Positions 54,319 through 63,529 of a stretch of 64,000 bases of DNA are shown here, one piece after another. The notes beneath the pieces were generated by a model. That model saw only the letters and a program-made list of their open reading frames with translations. It made no database searches and was not told the DNA's origin. A program made the translations under genes and the position numbers. The stretch's first letter is position 1. Each line of letters begins with the position of its first letter. Origin of the DNA: Mycobacterium arosiense ATCC BAA-1401 = DSM 45069 (GTDB taxonomy: Bacteria; Actinomycetota; Actinomycetes; Mycobacteriales; Mycobacteriaceae); the NCBI RefSeq assembly GCF_002086125.1, contig NZ_MVHG01000011.1, positions 1-64,000 of the forward strand, written 5' to 3'.

Positions 54319-55031
54319 TCGGGGGTACCGATACCGAAATCGTCTATAGTGACGAAGTCCCAGCCAGCGACGTACTTGTCGTCGAAGAACTCTTTCATCC
54401 ACTTTCGAAGGCCCTCATCGCCGCCGTCCTCATAAGCCCGCAACAGGGCCTCGATCTCCTCGGGACTGATGTCGTTGGCCACGCGGCGATCGCGCGCATA
54501 CCCCTGGTCGTAGCCGCCCACGCCTTGCTCACCGCTGACCCAGATTTTGCTGCCAGTGCGAAGCGCCTGCCTGCCTTGTGAGCTGCTGCGGAAGTCCGCC
54601 GTGGCCCCCCGTCGACCCCGTTTGGTCGTCGTGACGCGCCGCGCCGCTGCCCGGATCGACGCCAGTCGGCCCTTCGACGGTTGTTGGGTGCCAGCGGCCC
54701 AGCGCCGTACGGTGCCCTGGGAAACTCCGAGTGATTGCGCGGCGGCTCTGGCGTTGACTGTCCCACCACGCGGGCCCCGGCCGAACACTGCCTGCAACAT
54801 GCCTCGCATGCTGCTGCCCTCTGCGGAGTCGGCCTCACGCCGGCCTGAGATCCGCCGCAAGAACGTGTTGCTTTGCGCTGCTTGTGCTTGCCGGATCGCT
54901 TGGCGGACATCGCGTTTGGATGCACCCAAGCCCCGTGCGGCGCGGTCGACGTCGACCGTTCCGTTAGCGACCGAGCCGTACCCCGCCAGGTCGCTGGCAC
55001 TGATTCGGCTGCGTCTGCCTCGGCGCGCCAT
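54315..55031 (-). CDS. tpg: Tpg-like terminal protein of a linear replicon
   Basis: This 238-residue basic protein has two HTH-like parts: ARGLGASKRDVRQAIRQA (about 32-49) and AAAQSLGVSQGTVRRWAAG (about 95-113), the latter followed by the PSKGRLASIRAAARR run. Near the C-terminus GLRKWMKEFFDDKYVAGWDFVTIDD parallels the end of Streptomyces Tpg, which is linked covalently to DNA ends. It follows the Tap-like gene, overlapping at TGATG, which is the tap-tpg order. Sequence identity is not strong by eye, so the call leans on layout. Confidence 0.6.
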   Translation of the reverse strand: MARRGRRSRISASDLAGYGSVANGTVDVDRAARGLGASKRDVRQAIRQAQAAQSNTFLRRISGRREADSAEGSSMRGMLQAVFGRGPRGGTVNARAAAQSLGVSQGTVRRWAAGTQQPSKGRLASIRAAARRVTTTKRGRRGATADFRSSSQGRQALRTGSKIWVSGEQGVGGYDQGYARDRRVANDISPEEIEALLRAYEDGGDEGLRKWMKEFFDDKYVAGWDFVTIDDFGIGTPE

Positions 55032-58000
55032 CAGCAGCCCTCAGCGTCAGTGCACAGATTGGCGCGCCACTCACGGGCGGGGATCAAGTCTCGTTTGCCG
55101 CGGTAGTCACGTCCGTTGAGGTGCTCGAGGTGCTCGTCGAGCAGCCCAGAGCCTTCCGGCTTGTACTGCCCGAAGCCGCGGCCAAACGACTCTGGCCCGC
55201 CAGGCCAGGCTGTCACCGGATCCGGGTCATCGGAGGCGTAGAGGACCGTGTCGGTGGCCACCGCCAAGGGCCATTGCCCCGTCTTCTCACCGATTTGGTG
55301 TAGCCGGTAGACGATGTTGGCCTTGGCTTTGGCGAGTACGTGCAGCCGCCGTTCGGGGCTGTAGGCGGGTTTGCCTTTGAGGTGCTCATCGGAGCCGATG
55401 ATGCCGATCCCGTGGGTGCGGATGATTTTGGCTTGATCACGCGCGGCTTGAGCGTCGGGATCGTCGAGGTCCAGCATCGCACTGGCGTCGCGGAACCGTT
55501 CGTACCAGCCCAGTAGCACTCGGCCGTGGCGCGACCACAGCCATGCTTGCAGGATTTGTGGTTGGTAGCCGAGCTCGATAGCGCGCTCCAACGTCGGGGT
55601 GCATACCCACTTGGGGCCGGTGAACTGCAGTCCTCTCGGGTTGAGGACATAGGGCAGCCGCCAGTCGGGGGTTTCGGGGATGTCGACTAGCCAGTAGCCC
55701 GGTGTCTTGGCGTTAAATGGTGCCCCATCGGGGTGGTGGATTGGGTCGCCGATGGGCAACTCCAGACCGGCGATGCCGGCCACGTAGGAGCCGCCACGGT
55801 CATAGGCGTGGATGTAGCGGCGTTGGCGTTCGTCGCTGGTGGGTCGGCGTGACCAATCGAAGTCCGATTCCACATCTCCGATACCGAACGGCGGCGCGGT
55901 TGTCGACGGCGCGAAGACGACGTCGCGCCACTCCTGTGGGGACCACGTCTTGGTTCTGGTCTGCAACATCAAGTCCACCGCGGTGACACCGGCGTTGATT
56001 TTCCACGGGAACCGCAACGCGTCAGCCAGTAGCTGCAGCCGCTTGGCGATCTGAGCTGGCGCCGGTTCATCGGACAAGATCGGCATCTCATCCGCGCCGG
56101 TGCCCATGCCGGGGATGAGCGCGATCATCACACCGCGCTTGTCGTCTCGATAGACGCGGGTCCAGGTGCCCAGCCGGTGAGCGTTAGGGTCCTCCCCCGC
56201 CCCGCCTAGGCTCCATCCTTCGTTGACCGCGCCGGTGACGAAGTCGATGTTTTCGGTGAGTTGGCGCAGCGACTTGGCGCGATCGCGGCGACTGATGGCA
56301 GCGACGTCGATACCGAATTCCTGGCACGCCGCTTCGGTGATCCAAATTTGTCCTGGCTCATTGTATTTCGCGGTGAGGCGGTACCCGAGATGGTGCGTAT
56401 AGGCAAGCTCGGCGACCTGACCCACGTGCACGATCGGTGGGCCCAGTTCGACTCGGGTGCCATCGGCCAGCCAGAGCCCGTCGGTGTGTAACACCGCGGC
56501 CGGTGCGCCGCCAGATACGGCCCTGTTCGAGGCGCGGCCAGATTGGGTCCCGGCCGTCGTCGGCGACGGTGTCACATCGTCCTTGGCTGCCGATCCTTTA
56601 GCCGTTACCGACGCCCCGTTGAGGGGCCCCTGGTCAGCATCCACAGCAGCGGTTTCCGATGCCGGGCTCTCCACACCTCTTGGATTGCTGGCTTCCATCT
56701 TGGGCGCGACGGCGATGGGCGTTCGTTGGCCGGGTCCCTCGAGTGCAGCGCTCAGCGCAGCGGCGACCTCGGCGGTGTTCTCAGCGGTCAGGACCTCGAG
56801 GATGAGCTCGTCAGTCACCGCCGCTTGGTGGGTCACCGTCATGCGTCCCAGGCGGGAATGGGTGTCGGACAGATCCACTGGCTCACCCGTCGCTTCGTCG
56901 AGGCCAGTCGCATAGATCATCGCGGCATCGCGCGCATACACCGGCCACAGCCGGTATTCGCGCGAGATCCGCATCGCTGCCCGCCGGCCACGGAATCGCA
57001 CTCGCGCGGCGATCGCCGCGGCCCAGGCTGGCTGGAAGTGCTGTCGCCACGCTGGATCAGCCCACGGTTCGGGGTCGGCCAGCGCCTGCAGATATTCCGC
57101 GGCAGCCGAATCGACGAGCGCACGTAGTGGCGCATCGTTGGCGAACTCTTCCCGGGCTTCGCGCAGCCGCGTCGACCAGGCTTCCAAGAGGCGGGTCTGC
57201 TGGGGCCACACGATCGCCTGCTCGATGCCGAGCCGAGCGGCGGGCAGGCCGGCGCCGCCGTCGCGGACGTCTTTGGCCAGCCCGTCAAGATCCTCGGTGG
57301 TCACCCAGGCCAGGGTTGGCGTATCAAGGCGCATCTGTGGGTGAGGCGGCGGCAGCATCTGAGGCAACCGCATGTCACCAGCTGGCGGGAGCGTGACCCT
57401 CCACAGTCCGAATGGCCGCTTCTGGCCGGTGCTGGCTGCAGCTGCTGTTATGGCGTCCAGCACCTGCGGTTGGCCGTATCCGAACGTCAGTGTTCCCGCG
57501 GCCGCCAGCTCAGGGCATTCCTGGGTCAGCCACACCAGCTGGTCGCTGTGCTCGAATTCCTCTTCGACCTCCGAAGCAGGCGCACACCAAGGTGGCTGAA
57601 CGCGGATCTCGGCCATAACGTTCGCCGGCAGCACCCCGGGCTCGGACACGACGGCCCCCCGCCGCCCGGCGCGGGCCCGCATGATGCGGTCATTGATCAC
57701 CGCTGCCGAGGCCGCTCCGCTGCCTGCGGGCAGCGCTCCCAGCACGGCCGACCACCGGTGCAGGCGGCGCCCCAATTCAGCCGCGTCCTCGACAAGATCG
57801 TCGCGCTCACCGACTAACCAGGGATGCAGCTCGGCCACGATCTCGACCGAAACACGTTGCGCGCCAACTCCCCGAGCCAGAACGACCGCACGTCCCTTTC
57901 CGTGCCGCAGCTCCCAACCGCGCCCCACCAGCGGCGCCAACGACCGCCCCAGCTGCTCGACCAGTCCGGAATCCCCCGCGCCGGGGTCGGGAGTAATCAA

Positions 58001-58237
58001 ATGGCGACACCCCGCACCTACCACCCATATCCGGGCAGGGTCCGCATCGGCATCCCCGGCAGGTATCGGCTGCAGTAGGCCACGATTGCCGTGCGCCCAC
58101 TCGATTAGCTTCTCAAGCTTGTCGACGGAGTCCACCGGCCCGGTAAGGACATCACCGCCGACCGTGAACGCACCCGAGCCGGTGACAATCACGACGTGAC
58201 GCTCAACGATTAGCGACGCTGTGTTTGCGTCCGTCAT
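55031..58237 (-). CDS. tap: Tap-like telomere-associated protein
   Basis: This is a large 1068-residue protein. The C-terminal third has the features I associate with telomere-associated proteins of linear streptomycete plasmids: GIGIIGSDEHLKG, RRLHVLAKAKANIVYRLHQ and GQWPLAVATDTVLYASDDPDP. FGRGFGQYKPEGSG near the end also fits. The middle (about 540-600) is a low-complexity linker. The N-terminal half has no known motif. Streptomyces Tap is shorter (roughly 700-750 residues), so this is a longer variant. The stop overlaps the tpg-like start. In Streptomyces, Tap recruits Tpg to telomeres. Confidence 0.65.
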   Translation of the reverse strand: MTDANTASLIVERHVVIVTGSGAFTVGGDVLTGPVDSVDKLEKLIEWAHGNRGLLQPIPAGDADADPARIWVVGAGCRHLITPDPGAGDSGLVEQLGRSLAPLVGRGWELRHGKGRAVVLARGVGAQRVSVEIVAELHPWLVGERDDLVEDAAELGRRLHRWSAVLGALPAGSGAASAAVINDRIMRARAGRRGAVVSEPGVLPANVMAEIRVQPPWCAPASEVEEEFEHSDQLVWLTQECPELAAAGTLTFGYGQPQVLDAITAAAASTGQKRPFGLWRVTLPPAGDMRLPQMLPPPHPQMRLDTPTLAWVTTEDLDGLAKDVRDGGAGLPAARLGIEQAIVWPQQTRLLEAWSTRLREAREEFANDAPLRALVDSAAAEYLQALADPEPWADPAWRQHFQPAWAAAIAARVRFRGRRAAMRISREYRLWPVYARDAAMIYATGLDEATGEPVDLSDTHSRLGRMTVTHQAAVTDELILEVLTAENTAEVAAALSAALEGPGQRTPIAVAPKMEASNPRGVESPASETAAVDADQGPLNGASVTAKGSAAKDDVTPSPTTAGTQSGRASNRAVSGGAPAAVLHTDGLWLADGTRVELGPPIVHVGQVAELAYTHHLGYRLTAKYNEPGQIWITEAACQEFGIDVAAISRRDRAKSLRQLTENIDFVTGAVNEGWSLGGAGEDPNAHRLGTWTRVYRDDKRGVMIALIPGMGTGADEMPILSDEPAPAQIAKRLQLLADALRFPWKINAGVTAVDLMLQTRTKTWSPQEWRDVVFAPSTTAPPFGIGDVESDFDWSRRPTSDERQRRYIHAYDRGGSYVAGIAGLELPIGDPIHHPDGAPFNAKTPGYWLVDIPETPDWRLPYVLNPRGLQFTGPKWVCTPTLERAIELGYQPQILQAWLWSRHGRVLLGWYERFRDASAMLDLDDPDAQAARDQAKIIRTHGIGIIGSDEHLKGKPAYSPERRLHVLAKAKANIVYRLHQIGEKTGQWPLAVATDTVLYASDDPDPVTAWPGGPESFGRGFGQYKPEGSGLLDEHLEHLNGRDYRGKRDLIPAREWRANLCTDAEGC

Positions 58238-58626
58238 AGGCGGCCTTCAGGCGTGCGGGCGGCCAGGTACGGACGGATGCGCGCGCTGGCCCCCTGCTGG
58301 GTCATCCCGAGTACGGCACCGACTTCGGTGTAGGTCGCACCGGCCGCGATCGCCGCCGCGGCGGCGGGTCGCTCATCGAGGCCGGCGGCGCGTAAGAGCG
58401 CGGCGCGCGTCAGCTGCACCGCTTTGGTTTCAGCGGCACTGGCTCGTTCCACAGCTTTAACCAGTCGAGCACGTTGCGCAGGTGTAGCTTTGCGACGGGC
58501 CACGCGGCGCAGCCAGACATCCACTGCGGCCGCCAGAGATGAATCAGCCATCTTCGAGGCAAAGCTTGCCGATTCCCGTTGCGCGGCAGCCTGAATCGAC
58601 GCGACGCTAGGATCCGTCGTCGTCAT
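58234..58626 (-). CDS. Small helix-turn-helix protein upstream of tap
   Basis: This 130-residue protein has a helical N-terminus and a C-terminal HTH-like part (AGATYTEVGAVLGMTQQGASARIRP). The stop overlaps the tap start by 4 bp, so it is the first gene of the tap/tpg operon. It could control that operon. No membrane segment is seen. The 180 nt upstream (58627-58806) hold its promoter and no recognisable gene. Confidence 0.7.
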   Translation of the reverse strand: MTTTDPSVASIQAAAQRESASFASKMADSSLAAAVDVWLRRVARRKATPAQRARLVKAVERASAAETKAVQLTRAALLRAAGLDERPAAAAAIAAGATYTEVGAVLGMTQQGASARIRPYLAARTPEGRL

Positions 58627-58806
58627 GGCCGCCTGCGTTCTGCAGCTACGTTCAGCACGGGTGTGATGCTATCCACGAACTGTGACACCAACAAGCATTC
58701 GTTGTGCTTGTCTACAAGTGTTTCTTGTGCCCCTTGATGACCTGGTCCAGGTCTGGCCTGCATAAAGGCACGACGCAAAACTGCTTATTTGTCACACTCA
58801 ACGCTT

Positions 58807-59067
58807 TCAGCTAGTCAGTCCACGTGCGATCACTGTGTTCGCCATACTGAGCCGCCACGTCGTGTGGCGACCCACCGTGCCTGCGCGGATTACCTGGCCG
58901 CGTTTCTCGAGGATCTCCAAGTTGTGATAGATGCGTTCGTGAACCACGTCCGCGCCGAAACTAGTTGAAAGACCGCGCCGTAGTTCAGCGGTCGTCATTG
59001 GCCCGGCCGCTTTAGTCAGCGCGGCGAGCAGTCCTTGTCGCACCGCCTCCGGCGGGAGGCTAGGCAT
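58807..59067 (-). CDS. Winged-helix DNA-binding protein
   Basis: This frame encodes 86 residues from ATG 59067. It has a winged-helix layout: AGPMTTAELRRGLSTSFG (helices 1-2), VHERIYHNLEILEKRGQVIRAG (recognition helix and wing), and a short basic end. Such small proteins often repress a nearby promoter or act as plasmid copy-control factors. It lies upstream of the tap operon and divergent from a zinc-ribbon gene. A longer frame to 59145 is less likely. Confidence 0.7.
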   Translation of the reverse strand: MPSLPPEAVRQGLLAALTKAAGPMTTAELRRGLSTSFGADVVHERIYHNLEILEKRGQVIRAGTVGRHTTWRLSMANTVIARGLTS

Positions 59068-59080
59068 ACGATGGACCTTC

Positions 59081-59329
59081 GTGGGTGGTCTGCGCCGTAC
59101 TCGCCGAGGTTGGGAAGAACCGCCGCCCCCACCGCTGTGCCCCAACGGCCACAGGCTGCGAGGTGGCGGACGTGTCCTGGTCGGCAGCCAACAATGTTCC
59201 TGCGGATCCGTTCATCGCAGCTTTCACTGCCGCCAATGTGCGGCCACGGTCTACATGCCGACCCCTGGCCCGCAGTGCGCCTTCACCAATTTCGATGGCC
59301 GTCATGCCGCACACGATGATGATGCGTAG
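59081..59329 (+). CDS. Small zinc-ribbon protein
   Basis: This 82-residue protein from GTG 59081 (or later) has CPNGH, CSCGS, HCRQCAATVYMP and a further Cys, a pattern of about six Cys and two His. It fits two zinc knuckles, similar to short actinobacterial proteins with CPNGHxL...C-C...CRxC. The start is only 13 nt from that of the divergent gene, which is tight, so the real start may be downstream. The function is unknown. Confidence 0.5.
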   Translation: MGGLRRTRRGWEEPPPPPLCPNGHRLRGGGRVLVGSQQCSCGSVHRSFHCRQCAATVYMPTPGPQCAFTNFDGRHAAHDDDA

Positions 59330-59419
59330 AACGCGCCACAGCCCGCACACCCGCGATCTATCCGCCATGTAGGTCAGGCGATTCCCCTCCCCCGTCGCTG
59401 ATCAATCCCCGGTCGACAA

Positions 59420-59779
59420 TTAGGTCGTCAGACCACGGAAATCCTCGTCAGCGCGGTCGCTTTCCATCGCGGCGTCCAGTACCTCCCACCCTGTATCGGA
59501 AAGCCGTCCTCTACCGTTGCCGGCCACGAGCATCGCGGCGGCCACGTCGGCGGCGGTGTCGCGGTTCCGGGTGAACATATAGTCGAGGTTGGGCTCTGCC
59601 ACGCGCACTGTTTTCGGCAAGCTGCCGGCAAGGATCTCACGCACAATAGCGACCAAGGCTGGTTCACCACCAAGTAAGCCGCCAGCAATCCCGCCGGGCG
59701 GCCCAACTGCGCGCCGCTCGAGCGCACTCCACGAGACGACCCCTCGGGAGGTGCTGAACGTGATGGTCGTGGCGACCAT
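59420..59779 (-). CDS. Small hypothetical protein
   Basis: This frame encodes 119 residues from ATG 59779 (GAGGAG 10 nt upstream); the frame is open to 59965. It has a Gly-rich turn (PPGGIAGGLLGGE) and helices with VAEPNLDYMFTRNRDTAADVAAAM. No known motif is present. It is next to short regulators and may be plasmid-specific. It stands apart from the partition genes. Confidence 0.5.
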   Translation of the reverse strand: MVATTITFSTSRGVVSWSALERRAVGPPGGIAGGLLGGEPALVAIVREILAGSLPKTVRVAEPNLDYMFTRNRDTAADVAAAMLVAGNGRGRLSDTGWEVLDAAMESDRADEDFRGLTT

Positions 59780-60066
59780 GTTGGGGGCTCCTCGGTTCGC
59801 CGGATCAGTGCCCGTGACGTCGGTCGCACACGAGCCCGCGGTAGGGCGCGCGCACACCGGCGTCGAAACATGCATGGCGTCCTGATGTGGGCTCAGCGGA
59901 CTGTTCATTGGCCAATTGCGGATCCTCTCGGTTCTGCTCTTAACTATCGGTGCTCCGAGTGACATCTCCCCCGAAACCGGCCGATCAGATCAGTCCCGCA
60001 GCCGGCTCGGGTGCAAACCTCCACTGTCCCGACAGATAATGCTTTGGTGCACACACACTATCGGCG

Positions 60067-60651
60067 TTGGTCGACGCGGTGAGTCCGGTCATCCGAGACG
60101 GCAAGAGTTGGCCGATTGGTACGCGCGCGGATGTCGCATGGATCACCACGGCTACCTCGATCGGCGTCAGAATCACGTCGGCGATCCCGCCGATATTCGA
60201 TGACTACGCCACCGTTTTACTGCCAAAGCCCCAAGCTGAAAAGCAGAGCCACGACCAGGCTATCGTCGCACTACTCACTAGACAGTCGCCGGATCAACAG
60301 TGGTGGATTGGTTACCTCGACACTGGGTCCGCGGACGTCGTTTTCCCTGACGCGCCAAGAGTGACGTTGTATGCGAACTGGCCTTATGTACTCGTACAGG
60401 CCGGACCAGAACAGGCCGCCTGCTGGCGGTCCGACGACTTATGGTCGTCGCGGTCAACTCGCCTGCCGGACCTGATGTTCCCGGTGGATCGGTCCTGGCT
60501 GGTGTCCACGCTGTGGGACGACGACTGGACCTGTGTCGGCGGGCCGGTTCCGCTCATCGACGGCTTCCTGAGCGACCCCGATCTGAGGACCCGCGTGCGG
60601 CGCGTCGGCCCCAAAGAGGACGCCACTCCACCCGGGCGCAACGCGATCTGA
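60067..60651 (+). CDS. Hypothetical soluble protein, beta-rich
   Basis: The frame runs about 194 residues from TTG 60067, or 190 from GTG 60079. It is acidic and rich in Trp (WWIGYLDTG, DDDWTCVGGPVPLIDGF), with the strand spacing of immunity-like or SMI1/KNR4-like domains. I cannot confirm such a match. There is no toxin gene beside it. The gap 60652-60894 has no recognisable gene. Confidence 0.55.
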   Translation: MVDAVSPVIRDGKSWPIGTRADVAWITTATSIGVRITSAIPPIFDDYATVLLPKPQAEKQSHDQAIVALLTRQSPDQQWWIGYLDTGSADVVFPDAPRVTLYANWPYVLVQAGPEQAACWRSDDLWSSRSTRLPDLMFPVDRSWLVSTLWDDDWTCVGGPVPLIDGFLSDPDLRTRVRRVGPKEDATPPGRNAI

Positions 60652-60894
60652 CCGCCGATGGGAATCGGTGAATAGCGCCAGATTTCCCCGAACCGACTGG
60701 ACGTGAACAGATCCCGCGGGACTAACGCCACGCTGGATAATCACAGTCACCCTCGCGCGCAAAGTACTTGACCGTAGCGGACTTTCGCGGGTCAACAGCT
60801 GCTCCCGCTCTTCGCGACGGGCGGATGTGACTTATCAGGATGCGATCAGCAATTTGTTCCCGCTGCGACGCGCAGCCAGGCGAATTCGCGCGAA

Positions 60895-61602
60895 TCAGTC
60901 CGGGATGAGCCCAAATTCGTATCTGAGTGCTTGTTCCACGAGTGCGCTTCGCGTGCCGGCGGCCCAGGCCTCGACGAGGTTGTCAAGCCGTTGACCGTTT
61001 GCGGCTGTCACTCCTGACAGAACGACGGTGCGTGGAGCGGTTGCGTGGCGACGCCGCCGCGGGACTGCGTGCGAGGACGGGCGTTCGAATAGTTGGCCCT
61101 CCCCTACGGCGTATCGCTGGGTAGTCCAGGTTGTCGCCAGTTTCGTCGCGTGGGTTTCGATGGCGTCCAAGACGATGGCGCCCATCGTTCGGGCGAGTCC
61201 GCGGCGTACCTTCTTTTCGGCGATCTGGGTTCGGTAGAGCTCGTCGTAGACTTCCGCTGATAGCAAGACCTCGGGTGGACGGGTTCTTGTGCTCGGCCGT
61301 CCGGTAGTTGTCTGTCGCGGTTTTGTGGGCTGTTCCGGGCTGGTCGTTGCTGGCGTGGTTGCGCGGGCCGATTCAGTCGCGGGGGCGCTTGCGAGTACCG
61401 GTTCGATGACCGAGGCACTTGCCGGCCGCGGGTCAGAGTGGGCCGGTTCGGCACTGACAGCGGTGTCTGCCGGTTGTGGCGAAACCGGCGGTGGAGTCGG
61501 CGCGGCAGCGGCGCGTGGACGGGCCGGCCACAGTTCGTCCAGGTCCTGATTGAGCGCCTCGGGGTCGAACAGCGGCTTGCCGCGGGTGCGTGAAGGGCTC
61601 AT
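60895..61602 (-). CDS. parB: ParB-like centromere-binding protein
   Basis: This 235-residue protein has a Pro/Ala/Thr-rich middle (residues 30-100) and a conserved part with EVYDELYRTQIAEKKVRRGLARTMGAIVLDAIETHA. The C-terminal region reads LDNLVEAWAAGTRSALVEQALRYE, a ribbon-helix-helix-like pattern. It overlaps the ParA stop by 4 bp (ATGA). Type Ib partition systems pair a ParA with such a DNA-binding partner. The partition repeats at 62604-62860 are the probable site. Confidence 0.75.
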   Translation of the reverse strand: MSPSRTRGKPLFDPEALNQDLDELWPARPRAAAAPTPPPVSPQPADTAVSAEPAHSDPRPASASVIEPVLASAPATESARATTPATTSPEQPTKPRQTTTGRPSTRTRPPEVLLSAEVYDELYRTQIAEKKVRRGLARTMGAIVLDAIETHATKLATTWTTQRYAVGEGQLFERPSSHAVPRRRRHATAPRTVVLSGVTAANGQRLDNLVEAWAAGTRSALVEQALRYEFGLIPD

Positions 61603-62531
61603 CCGACCCGCTCCCCCGCCGTCACTGATTCGTATCGGCCGAGCCGTGTGACGATTTGGCGGACGAGCTCTTGGTAGTCGGCGGCAAGGCCGGTGGGGTC
61701 ACTCGTCCACATGGCGCGCTCGGGACTTTGGTTGTCGCGCAGCTTCGACAGTCGAGCTCGGCGGTCGTCGTTGGCTAGCGCAACGAGTTCGCCGGCGGTT
61801 TTGTGGAGCGTTCGCATGTCGACGGCGGCCGCGGGTGCGGAGCGGATCGTGATGTCGAACGGCGTTGTCCCGCTGCCTTCGAGCATTTCGCTGACTTGAT
61901 CGAACACGTCCTGGTTGCGCTTTTTCGCTCGTGGGTTGACATCGAACAGCAGCACACCGAGAAGTTGGATGGAGGCACCGAGTTTGCGTGCTCGCCAGAA
62001 GCGTCGCGCCAACCGTTCGACACCGCCCAGGCTGGCTTGGTCGTCGCGGGTGGGGATCAACAGATAGTTGGCGACGGTGAGATAGGTATCGAGCAGCGGT
62101 ACGTCACCTGGACCTGAGTCGATGAGGACCAGGTCATAGCCTTCGTCTTCGCATAGTTTGGCGAGCTGGTTTTCCAGGTTGGCGGCCATGTCAATGCCGT
62201 TCTCGGCCATCAGGTGAGCGCCGGCGCCGACGACGGCAAGTTGTGGACCGCCGGCGACTACGTCGAGGTTGGCCCGTACGTTGCGCACCGGGACAAGCGG
62301 CGCACCGAATTGCAGGGTCTGGGCCAGTGATTGTCCGCGGTCTCCGTCGACGCCGAGATCTTCGACGGTGACGTTGGCCTGTGGGTCGCCGTCGACGACG
62401 AGCACGCGACGGCCCCTTTTTCCCGCGGCGGCGATCATTTCCGCCACTGCGGCGACGGTCGTTGACTTTCCAACTCCGCCTTTCTGATTCGCTACGAGGA
62501 TGGCCCGCGCATCGGGCCCAGTCATTGTCAT
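61599..62531 (-). CDS. parA: ParA partition ATPase
   Basis: This 310-residue deviant Walker ATPase has VANQKGGVGKST (Walker A with the signature Lys) near residue 14. VLVVDGDPQAN (Walker A') is near residue 45, and VLIDSGPGD (Walker B) is near residue 130. It drives plasmid segregation with the partner at 60895. ATG 62531 or 62525 is the likely start. No N-terminal HTH is present, as in type Ib. A second ParA begins at 64000 beyond the window edge. Confidence 0.92.
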   Translation of the reverse strand: MTMTGPDARAILVANQKGGVGKSTTVAAVAEMIAAAGKRGRRVLVVDGDPQANVTVEDLGVDGDRGQSLAQTLQFGAPLVPVRNVRANLDVVAGGPQLAVVGAGAHLMAENGIDMAANLENQLAKLCEDEGYDLVLIDSGPGDVPLLDTYLTVANYLLIPTRDDQASLGGVERLARRFWRARKLGASIQLLGVLLFDVNPRAKKRNQDVFDQVSEMLEGSGTTPFDITIRSAPAAAVDMRTLHKTAGELVALANDDRRARLSKLRDNQSPERAMWTSDPTGLAADYQELVRQIVTRLGRYESVTAGERVG

Positions 62532-62603
62532 GCGTCGCAACGTACGTACCCACCCGCGAGATGTCATGTAGGCGCACGGACGTGAAGTCGAACCGTTACC
62601 TAG

Positions 62604-62860
62604 CCCACTATTTGGACGTTGCGACCGACGGTCCTTCGCCCGTGGGCCCGGGCGGCGATCGGCCCGTGTGGTCACGGCACTGTGCTGCCGTCAATTCGGA
62701 CGTCTGCGCGTCCGGGACATGTTGTGGGTGCACGGGTGGTCGCTAGAGCGTTGCGACCGCCGTGTGTTCACGCGGTGGGCCGCACGGGTAGTTGGCTGAG
62801 GCGTTGGACGTTGCGCCACACGGGCATACGTGCGTTGTCCGTGCGTGTGGCAACGCGTCG
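62604..62860. repeat. GTTGCG-containing repeats upstream of parA
   Basis: CGTTGCGACCG occurs at 62617-62627 and 62749-62759. TTGGACGTTGCG occurs at 62612-62623 and 62804-62815. CAACGCG (62851-62857) is the inverted form. The stretch lies in the 760-nt gene-free region 62532-63291, upstream of parA, and is a candidate partition site. Further down, GTTATCCGG (62964 and 62999) and GTCACACG (62987 and 63028) are also repeated, and TATCCGG...CCGGATA (63001-63021) is an inverted repeat. Confidence 0.5.
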
Positions 62861-63291
62861 GTCAGCCGACAACGATGCGGCGCTAGACCCGGCACCACAG
62901 GCGTCACTGCCACGTACGCAGATTCGCACATAGGGCGGGCAGTCACCCGTTGATGACCCTCATGTTATCCGGTGCGATACCCGCGAGTCACACGTCTCGT
63001 TATCCGGTTATCGCCCGGATATCGCAGGTCACACGGGCTATATGGACGCGGCAGTGGGGGAGCCTGGTCGTGCAGCGGGAGGACCCTTCACCGCCCCTCG
63101 TGTCCGATGCGGCGCCAGGGCACTGAGTCGCGGCTTCGGATTCTCATGGGCGTAAGGCGAAATCAGCCCGGGTTCTTGAATGCGGCGGCGTGCGCACTCG
63201 GGTCAGCAACGTGACCTCAGTATCGTGTGCATTTGGCGTCGCCGCATGAGCCCGACGGCTCATCGTGGAGCGGCGGGGCTGTCAACGCGCC

Positions 63292-63525
63292 TTAGCGTCG
63301 CCCCGGTTCGAGGGGTTGTGGGTCGGGGAGGATCTCGCGGCCCTCGTTGTAGTCGTGCTCGATTACGCGCAGCTGGGCGACGATAGCTTCCTCGATGAAT
63401 TGGGTGATGGTGTAGCGGCGGCCTGTGACGCGCTCGACGATGCGCACAGCCGCGCGGGCCCTGTGGTGCAGCTCGGTGGGGACATTGACCTTGCTGAGGT
63501 CGCTGGATTTGGCGGGGCCGTCCAC
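63292..63525 (-). CDS. Small ribbon-helix-helix protein (ParG/CopG-like)
   Basis: This 77-residue protein has NVPTELHHRARAAVRIVE then RRYTITQFIEEAIVAQL, the strand-helix-helix pattern of RHH DNA-binding proteins. It starts 4 nt after the stop of the ParA fragment, so it forms a second partition or regulatory pair with that ParA. It would bind operator DNA as a dimer and probably control that operon. Confidence 0.75.
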   Translation of the reverse strand: MDGPAKSSDLSKVNVPTELHHRARAAVRIVERVTGRRYTITQFIEEAIVAQLRVIEHDYNEGREILPDPQPLEPGRR

Positions 63526-63529
63526 GGAG

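Noticed and set aside
59060..59368. Minus-strand frame opposite the zinc-ribbon gene
   Set aside because: The + strand frame has a coherent Cys/His pattern, while the minus frame has no recognisable features and overlaps the winged-helix gene start.
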